From Candidatus Hydrogenedentota bacterium (GTDB taxonomy: Bacteria > Hydrogenedentota > Hydrogenedentia > Hydrogenedentiales > CAITNO01), in NCBI GenBank assembly GCA_903922535.1, contig CAIXUF010000345.1, positions 1 to 13,772 of the forward strand: a DNA stretch of 13,772 nt, in the 5' to 3' direction. A program made the translations under genes and the position numbers. Each line of letters opens with the position of its first letter. Position 1 is the first letter of the stretch. The notes beneath the pieces are model-generated. The model saw only the letters and a program-made list of their open reading frames with translations, had not been told where the DNA came from and did not search any database. Of this stretch, positions 1 to 8,329 are shown piece after piece.

Positions 1-3
1 CCC

Positions 4-29
4 GGCACGGCTCCACGGTACGGTTCCAC
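4..29. repeat. 13-nt tandem repeat, two units
   Basis: GGCACGGCTCCAC (4-16) is followed directly by GGTACGGTTCCAC (17-29). The units differ at two positions, both C to T. The array may continue left of the window edge. The 13-nt period is not a multiple of three, which argues against a protein repeat. The function is unknown. Confidence 0.5.
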
Positions 30-92
30 AAAGCCCGGAAAGGGTATCGATATAGACCCCGACGGGCCCCGGCAGGTTTCACTGCGTTTTGG

Positions 93-111
93 CATGGACA
101 TCCCGCCCATG
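93..111 (-). repeat. Palindromic hairpin, copy A (inverted)
   Basis: Read on the minus strand this is CATGGGCGGGATGTCCATG, followed by CC. It folds into an eight-pair stem (two G.T wobbles) around the triloop GGA. It matches copy B at 123-141 in 15 of 19 positions (17 of 21 with the trailing CC), but in the opposite orientation. The differences fall in paired positions and keep pairing, as expected for a mobile or structured repeat family. It is probably a REP-like dispersed element; a bidirectional terminator role is possible, but there is no clean T-run. Confidence 0.6.
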
Positions 112-122
112 TTTTCCCCCAT

Positions 123-141
123 CACGGGCAGGATGCCCGTG
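123..141 (+). repeat. Palindromic hairpin, copy B
   Basis: CACGGGCAGGATGCCCGTG forms a perfect eight-pair stem with triloop GGA and is followed by CC, as copy A is on its own strand. From memory, very similar palindromes are scattered between genes in several Planctomycetes, Verrucomicrobia and cyanobacterial genomes and produce spurious GQDARAT- or MPVPR-like peptides when translated. The two copies here sit head to head, 11 nt apart. Confidence 0.7.
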
Positions 142-377
142 CCACGGCACCCTCTCCATAATGCCGAAGACCGTCGTTCCCGGCCTGAAATTCCATGTTA
201 TTGGCCAAATACCCGGCGTTTGCAGACACTCTTTTCGGGACAGGCGGCACCACTCGCACATCAAGGCTCATGTCCCTCTGTCTCTGTAATGATGGCATCT
301 TGGGAAATGCCCGTCCCCTTGAATCAAACCGCGGCCCCGAAGTCCTGACAAGACGAAAGAAAGGCTTCCTCCGAAAA

Positions 378-386
378 TGTTATACT
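378..386 (+). promoter_or_regulatory. Extended -10 promoter element
   Basis: TGTTATACT contains a TGn extension followed by TATACT, one base from the sigma-70 -10 consensus TATAAT. No good -35 box lies at the expected 16-18 nt upstream, which is tolerated with an extended -10. A start near 392-394 would leave a ~78-nt leader before the ATG at 471. The next gene could be read from the same promoter. Confidence 0.45.
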
Positions 387-470
387 GGCTCTTCTGTTTT
401 GTTGGCCGACGCGGGTGGGGCTGTCTTTGGTTAGAAGCCGCGATACGCGTCACGCACAAGGATTGGTTTC

Positions 471-1247
471 ATGTGGAGTTTCAAGAAATATTCGATGGGG
501 CACTCCCTGGCCATGCGGGTGCTGCCCTTCGTCTGCCTGGTCATCGTTCTGAAGATCGCGGCGCATTGCATTGGGCTGGAATTCCTCTCGCTCAGCCCGC
601 TTTTTTCCGGCATCATCGCGGCCAATGTGTTCCTGATGGGCTTCCTGATCTCGGGCGTGCTGTCGGACTACAAGGAAAGCGAAAAGCTGCCGGGCGAGCT
701 GGTGGTGAGCATCCAGGCGATCCGGGACGAGGCGCACGGCATTCTCAAGGCCAAACAGGCCGAAGAGGCCCGGGTCTGTCTCGCGTACACAGGCACACTC
801 GTCGAGGCAATTCTTGACTGGTTCCACAAGAAGCGCCCCAAGCAGGAGGTGCTTGGCCTCATCCGCGGGCTCAGCGATTATTACACCGCCTTTGAGCCGC
901 TGACTGCGCCCCCTTTCATCGCCCGCCTCAAGCAGGAACAGACCAGTCTTCGGCGGATGATCATCCGGTGCGATGTCATTCGCGAGACGGACTTCGTGAC
1001 TTCGGGATATATCATCGCGGAGCTCACGACGATTCTGCTCTGTATCGGACTCATCGTGACGCAGTTCACCCAGTTTCATGAGTCGATGTTCTTTGTGTTT
1101 GTGATCAGCTTCTTTCTCCTCTATCTGCTCGCGCTCATCCGAAGCCTCGACAACCCGTTCGACTATTCCGAAAAAGGCTCTTTCGAGAATGTTGAACTCA
1201 CGCCGCTTGAGGAGTTGGCTGCGGAAATTCGCGCGGAACGGGTCTAG
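471..1247 (+). CDS. Bestrophin-like (DUF4239-type) integral membrane protein
   Basis: A 258-residue membrane protein. Two hydrophobic helices lie near the N-terminus (about 15-35 and 44-65), then a ~110-residue polar, charged loop, then two more helices (about 177-198 and 205-226) and a short charged tail. This 2+2 layout, and the sequence LIRSLDNPFDY after the last helix, match the bestrophin-like DUF4239 family, whose remote relatives are anion channels. The bacterial members are poorly characterised, so transport is an inference. The start is well supported: AAGGA at 458-462 lies 8 nt before ATG 471. An extended -10 promoter is at 378-386. The P-type ATPase gene begins 44 nt after the stop, so the two are probably co-transcribed and may both act in ion homeostasis at the inner membrane. 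No truncation or frameshift is seen. Confidence 0.7.
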   Translation: MWSFKKYSMGHSLAMRVLPFVCLVIVLKIAAHCIGLEFLSLSPLFSGIIAANVFLMGFLISGVLSDYKESEKLPGELVVSIQAIRDEAHGILKAKQAEEARVCLAYTGTLVEAILDWFHKKRPKQEVLGLIRGLSDYYTAFEPLTAPPFIARLKQEQTSLRRMIIRCDVIRETDFVTSGYIIAELTTILLCIGLIVTQFTQFHESMFFVFVISFFLLYLLALIRSLDNPFDYSEKGSFENVELTPLEELAAEIRAERV

Positions 1248-1291
1248 GGCGGCACCCGGCACAAGCCCCACCAACCATCGGAACCGGATGC

Positions 1292-3835
<2,544 letters not shown>

Positions 3836-3847
3836 TCGGAGACGGAC

Positions 3848-3958
3848 ATGCTTGGCGCCGTTCTTGCGCAAACACAAGACCGGTTCGCTCCGCTTCGCTG
3901 CGCCCCCCCCACAACTCGAGGTGAAGGCAACTTAAGAACGAGGACCATGCCGGCGTGA
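3848..3958 (+). CDS. Possible 36-codon leader ORF upstream of the HAD gene
   Basis: An ATG at 3848 has a well-placed Shine-Dalgarno sequence (GGAG at 3838-3841, 6 nt spacing), better than that of the following gene. The frame runs 36 codons and stops at TGA 3956-3958, which overlaps the HAD start in a TGATG arrangement typical of translational coupling. The peptide begins MLGAVLAQTQDRFAPLRC. It resembles no family I know, and its middle is encoded by a short tandem repeat and a C8 tract, so it may be chance. If real, it would act as a coupling leader rather than as a functional protein. Confidence 0.2.
   Translation: MLGAVLAQTQDRFAPLRCAPPTTRGEGNLRTRTMPA
3884..3910. repeat. 10-nt tandem repeat followed by a C8 tract
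   Basis: TTCGCTCCGC (3884-3893) is followed directly by TTCGCTGCGC (3894-3903), with one mismatch, and the last C begins a run of eight C (3903-3910). Both lie in the 122-nt spacer between the ATPase and HAD genes. Homopolymer tracts of this length are prone to slippage in replication and to sequencing error. Confidence 0.5.
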
Positions 3959-4635
3959 TGGAAGCAGTCATATTCGACTTCGACGGGCTCATCCTCGACA
4001 CCGAATCCACGCTGTTCGCGGCGTGGCAGCGGACCTATGCCGAGTTTGGCGTGGAACTGCCGCTGTCCCTTTGGACGGCAAACATCGGCGGCTACTCCTA
4101 CGAGGCCTTTCACCCGATGGACCATCTGGAACGGCTGACGGGACAGACGCTGGACCGCGACACCATAAACCAGCGCCGCCGGGAATGGTACTGGGGCCAG
4201 GTGTATGTGCAGGACGTGATGCCGGGCGTCCGCGCCGCGGTGGACGCCGCAGCGGAAATGGGTCTCAAACTGGGTGTGGCTTCTAGTTCCGACAGGAAGT
4301 GGGTGACCGGCCATTTGGAACGTCTGGACCTGCTGGACCGCTTCGACGCACTGGTCTGCGGCGACGAGGTCGCGCGGGTGAAACCAGACCCGGAACTTTA
4401 CCGGACGGCACTGGATACATTGGGTGTGCCCGCTGCGCGGTGCTTTGCCGTCGAGGACAGCCCGAAGGGAGTTGCCGCGGCCAAGGGTGCTTGCCTATAC
4501 TGCGTTGCTGTGCCCAACCCGGTGACCGAAACGCTGGACTTGGGGGCGTGCGACTGGCGGCTGGAGTCGCTGGACGCGGTCCCATTCGGGCGTCTGGTCA
4601 AGCAAATCGAGGAAACCATCACCCGTGCGCTTTGA
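3958..4635 (+). CDS. HAD-superfamily hydrolase, beta-phosphoglucomutase/phosphatase-like
   Basis: A 225-residue cytoplasmic HAD enzyme with a C1 (four-helix) cap, resembling the beta-phosphoglucomutase / sugar-phosphatase branch. Numbering from ATG 3958, motif I is DFDGLILDTE with nucleophile D7 and acid/base D9. Motif II is VASSSD with S109, motif III is K142 in VKPDPELY, and motif IV is E166-D167 in VEDSPKG. All catalytic residues are present and the length is normal. The substrate, a small phosphate ester or sugar phosphate, cannot be read from the sequence. The start could also be GTG 3955, one codon upstream: GAGGA at 3940-3944 lies 10 nt before that GTG and 13 nt before the ATG. The 3' end overlaps the downstream permease gene by 11 nt, so the enzyme is co-translated with a lipoprotein-release transporter. 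No functional link between the two is obvious. Confidence 0.88.
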   Translation: MEAVIFDFDGLILDTESTLFAAWQRTYAEFGVELPLSLWTANIGGYSYEAFHPMDHLERLTGQTLDRDTINQRRREWYWGQVYVQDVMPGVRAAVDAAAEMGLKLGVASSSDRKWVTGHLERLDLLDRFDALVCGDEVARVKPDPELYRTALDTLGVPAARCFAVEDSPKGVAAAKGACLYCVAVPNPVTETLDLGACDWRLESLDAVPFGRLVKQIEETITRAL

Positions 4636-5870
4636 AACCTTTGTGGCAGCCCGCTATCTGCGCGGCAAACGAAAGACGCGATTCATCAGCCTGATCACGT
4701 TCATCTCCGTGGCCGGAGTGAGCGTCGGCGTCATCGCACTGATCGTGGTCATGAGCGTCATGACCGGCTTTGACAACGCCCTGCGCGAGACCATCATCGG
4801 CAACCGCGCCCACCTGGAACTGTCCAATCCCAACGGCACCCCCATAAAAGATTATGAATCGGCCATCACCGACATCCGCAAGGCCGTTCCCGAGGCGGTG
4901 GGTGCCGGGCCCATCATCCAGACTGAGGCGCTGCTGCGTCACGGCACCGACACCACCGGCGCCATTGTGCTTGGCATAGACCCCGAGCTGGAGGCCGGCG
5001 TGACCGACCTGGCCAAGAACCTGACCCACGAGGGCGGGCGCACCATGGGCATGGGCGATCTCCCCGGCGAGAAGCAGATCGTGCTTGGCTTCCGCCTGGC
5101 CAGCCGGGTCGGGGCGCGCGTCGGCTCCGAGATCGCCGTGGTCACCGACAAGCCAACCGTCACGCCCTTCGGCATGCGCCCGGGCAACCAGGTGTTCCTC
5201 ACCGTCAGCGGTATCTCGCAGGCGAAGATGTCGGACTTCGACAATCTCTACGCCTTCGTGGACATTCCGACGGCGCGCATGCTCACCGGACGCAAGGGTG
5301 TGGACGCCATCCACCTCAAGCTGACCGACCCCTTCCTTGCGGAGAAGCTGTCTGAGAGCATCGAAAAGGAACTGCCCTACCGCGCCGTCACCTGGTACGA
5401 GAGCCAGAGGGCCTTCTTCGAGGCGCTCAAGCAGGAAAAGGTCGCCATGTTCATCATACTGGTGTTCATCGTGCTCGTCGCCGCGTTCAACATCACCAGC
5501 ACGCTCATCATGATCGTGATGGAAAAGCGGCGCGACATCGGCATCCTGCGCACACTGGGCTCCTCAAGCTGGTCGGTGCTGGGGCTCTTCATTCTGGAGG
5601 GGCTCATGATTGGGCTCAGCGGCACCTTCTTCGGCGTGGCGCTCGGCACGGTGCTCGCCTACAACATCAACCCCGTGGCCCGGTTCCTGGCGTGGATGAT
5701 GGGGGTGGATCTGTTCAACAGCACCATCTATTACTTCGACGGCATCCCGGTCGCCGTGGTGCCCTTTGACATTTTCTGGATCACCCTCTCGGCCGTTGCG
5801 CTCACCTTTATTTCCACGCTCTATCCGGCGTGGAGCGCCGCCCGGCTCAACCCCGTGGATGCCCTGCGCT

Positions 5871-5878
<8 letters not shown>
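4625..5878 (+). CDS. LolC/LolE-family lipoprotein-release ABC transporter permease
   Basis: A 417-residue inner-membrane permease that, with LolD, extracts mature lipoproteins from the inner membrane and passes them to the LolA carrier for delivery to the outer membrane. The N-terminus RFETFVAARYLRGKR followed by FISLITFISVAG is a typical LolC/E start and fixes the GTG at 4625. The first helix (about 24-46) is followed by a ~220-residue periplasmic domain and then three FtsX-type helices. The cytoplasmic coupling segment is EKRRDIGILRTLG (300-312), and the C-terminus ends PAWSAARLNPVDALRYE, as in the family. GAGGA at 4609-4613 precedes the start by 11 nt, inside the HAD gene. Only one permease gene is present, so a LolF-like homodimer is more likely here than the E. 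coli LolC-LolE pair, unless a second copy lies elsewhere. The gene overlaps lolD by 8 nt. Confidence 0.93.
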
Positions 5879-6566
<688 letters not shown>

Positions 6567-6679
6567 AGTGCCAAGCTGCGGCAGGAAGATCTGAAGGGAC
6601 TGTCACCCGTTCCCGTCCACAGTTAAAGGCCGGCCTGTAGCGGAAACCGATGCCTGTGCGAATCAAGCCAACTCGTACC

Positions 6680-6696
6680 GCCGGCGTCTCGCCGGC
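6680..6696. repeat. GC-rich triloop palindrome, possible terminator after lolD
   Basis: GCCGGCG, loop TCT, then CGCCGGC form a perfect seven-pair stem. Read on the minus strand the loop is AGA, similar in design to the GGA-loop palindromes at 93-141. On the plus strand the stem is followed by CTTGGTTTTGG, an imperfect T-rich stretch, so it may terminate lolCD transcription. The rest of the 182-nt spacer (6567-6748) holds another perfect palindrome, AGGCCGGCCT (6627-6636), and no clear promoter for the next gene. Confidence 0.5.
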
Positions 6697-6748
6697 CTTG
6701 GTTTTGGACGCTGACTGACATTTGCGCAGGCAGAAACGAAAGGCAACC

Positions 6749-8308
6749 ATGAGAAGAACAGGCGGAATGCTGGTGCTGTGCCTATTGCTTTTGGGAATGC
6801 TGCCGGCGATTGGCCATGCTGAGGTGACCGCGTGGTTTGTTCCGAGCGCAGAGAAGGTGCTGCGGGACGCCAAACCGGTTCCGGACGCCCTTCAATGGGA
6901 GCTTGCGGCCGCGCGGAATGAAACGGAAGCCTGCCAACTGGTTCTGCTGTCGGAGCAACCGGTTGGCTGCGTGAAAGTTACGGTTTCCGATTTTCGCCAC
7001 GGGCGCTTTGGCGGCGCGCTGCGCCCGGATCTGTTCAAGGTCGAATATGTCCCCAATGTTGTCGGCGACACGCCCTATCCTGATCCGCTCCCCCCGCTCG
7101 CGGGTTTGGATTTGCAGCCCAACGCCGCACAGCCCGTCTGGGTTTCAGTGCGCGTTCCAAAAGACGCCAAACCGGGAATCTATAAAGCCATGGTCTGTGT
7201 CGAGGCGGGCGGCAAGACCCGGGGTTATCCCATCCGGCTGAGGGTCTGGGATTTCGCCCTGCCCGAAACACCGGCCTGCGAGACCGCCTTCGGCCTCGAT
7301 TCGGCATCCATCGCGCGGCAGCACGGCGTTGACGCCGCATCGCCGGAAGCGAAGCAGCTCTACGCCAAGTACTATGAGATGCTGCTCGACCATCACATCT
7401 CAGCCTACGTCCTTCCGGCGGATCTGATGTCCGACGACGCCGTGAAGTACCTGACCGATCCGCGCATGACCTCCTACATGATCCCCTATTCCGAAAATGA
7501 CGGCGAGATGCAGAAACAGGTGTCCCGTCTGGTACGCCTGGGATGCTATGCCAAAGGCTATTTCTACGCCATTGACGAACCCATAACCAAGGATGCGTAC
7601 GGGACGATAGACCGCATTGCCGAGCGCCTTCACCGCAACGCCCCCGGATATCACTGGGTTGTGCCCTTCTTCCGGGGACCCGACTGGACTGCGGACGGGG
7701 GCGGCAGCCTGACGGTATATGACCTGATGCCCGGAAAGGTCAATGTCTGGTGCCCCAACTCAAACTACTTTGACTCGGAGCCGAAGACCCGGCCGTTCCT
7801 GGCGCAACGCCGCGAACTGGGCGAGAAGCTGTGGTGGTATATCTGCTGCGGTCCGGGCGCGCCCTACAACAATTTCTTTGTGGACATGCCCGCCATGTCG
7901 CACCGCATGCTCTTCTGGCAGCAGAAGCGGGAGAACGTACAAGGCCTGCTGTATTGGAACGCGACTTACTGGAATCCCGCGTGCATAGACAACCCCTGGA
8001 CCAGCATGATGACGGTGAAGGACATCAACACGCTGCTGCGCGGGGACGGCTCGCTGCTCTATCCCGGAAAGCAGGTGGGCGTGGACGGCCCCGTGTCCTC
8101 GCAGAGGCTTGAGGTCATCCGTGACGGCCTGGAGGATTTCGACTACCTAACCCTGGCCGGGGCATGGCTCGGTGAAGAGGTCGCCCAGCGCTTCGCCTCC
8201 ACGCTCGCGCGAACGCTTCAGGACTGGGAGCAGAACCCGAAGGCGCTGGAGAAGGTTCGCTGCGAACTTGCCTCCCTGTTGGAACAAAAGGCCAAGTCTC
8301 GCAAGTAG
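6749..8308 (+). CDS. Secreted DUF4091 (glycoside-hydrolase-like) protein
   Basis: A 519-residue exported protein. A Sec signal peptide is clear: Arg-Arg near the start, a leucine-rich core (about 7-18), and a likely cleavage after Gly-His-Ala at residue 24. The mature part opens with a beta-sandwich-like region ending about residue 165 (VWDFALPETPACETAFGLD). A barrel-like region follows, with YFYAIDEP (D276-E277) as the candidate catalytic acid pair. The C-terminus has the DUF4091 hallmarks: GLLYWNATYWN, a GDGSLLYPG loop and RLEVIRDGLEDFDYL (453-467). DUF4091 proteins are thought to be glycoside hydrolases of undefined substrate; that role is inference here. ATG 6749 is preferred because GAAAGG lies just upstream and the signal peptide follows directly; the frame also opens at a TTG at 6722 with no ribosome site. 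A GH38-like gene starts 21 nt downstream, suggesting a shared glycan-degradation role. Confidence 0.85.
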   Translation: MRRTGGMLVLCLLLLGMLPAIGHAEVTAWFVPSAEKVLRDAKPVPDALQWELAAARNETEACQLVLLSEQPVGCVKVTVSDFRHGRFGGALRPDLFKVEYVPNVVGDTPYPDPLPPLAGLDLQPNAAQPVWVSVRVPKDAKPGIYKAMVCVEAGGKTRGYPIRLRVWDFALPETPACETAFGLDSASIARQHGVDAASPEAKQLYAKYYEMLLDHHISAYVLPADLMSDDAVKYLTDPRMTSYMIPYSENDGEMQKQVSRLVRLGCYAKGYFYAIDEPITKDAYGTIDRIAERLHRNAPGYHWVVPFFRGPDWTADGGGSLTVYDLMPGKVNVWCPNSNYFDSEPKTRPFLAQRRELGEKLWWYICCGPGAPYNNFFVDMPAMSHRMLFWQQKRENVQGLLYWNATYWNPACIDNPWTSMMTVKDINTLLRGDGSLLYPGKQVGVDGPVSSQRLEVIRDGLEDFDYLTLAGAWLGEEVAQRFASTLARTLQDWEQNPKALEKVRCELASLLEQKAKSRK

Positions 8309-8329
8309 CGCAACCGGCCGGGGAACACC

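Larger units (their letters stand above)
1..470. other. Non-coding upstream region with small repeats and a promoter
   Basis: No convincing gene is visible in these 470 bases. Frame 1 is open from the left edge to a stop at 346-348, but after the first ~35 codons its translation is rich in Pro, Arg, His and Met and runs through a palindromic repeat (MPVPR-like residues), which is typical of spurious translation. The left-most bases could still hold the tail of a gene starting outside the window. The region holds a 13-nt tandem repeat (4-29), two inverted palindromes (93-111 and 123-141) and, near its right end, an extended -10 element that probably drives the gene at 471. Confidence 0.7.

Noticed and set aside
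1..348. Frame 1 open from the left edge, possible gene tail
   Set aside because: The translation is rich in Pro, Arg, His and Met, passes through the palindromic repeat and has no recognisable domain. Long open frames are common at this GC content. A gene tail in the first ~100 bases cannot be fully excluded.
377..817. 146-codon plus-strand frame overlapping the bestrophin-like gene
   Set aside because: It is offset against a well-supported gene with a good ribosome site, and its product is a Gly/Arg/His-rich low-quality sequence typical of a shadow frame.
3859..3940. Inverted repeat CGTTCTT (3859-3865) and AAGAACG (3934-3940)
   Set aside because: Seven paired bases separated by 68 nt are expected by chance, and the pair does not flank a recognisable element.
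5766..5870. Upstream extension of the LolD frame
   Set aside because: It lies inside the permease gene, lacks LolD-like sequence, and the ATG at 5871 gives the normal family N-terminus and length.
6722..6748. TTG at 6722 as the start of the DUF4091 gene
   Set aside because: It has no ribosome site, and it would place charged residues before a clean signal peptide. ATG 6749 has a purine-rich site upstream.
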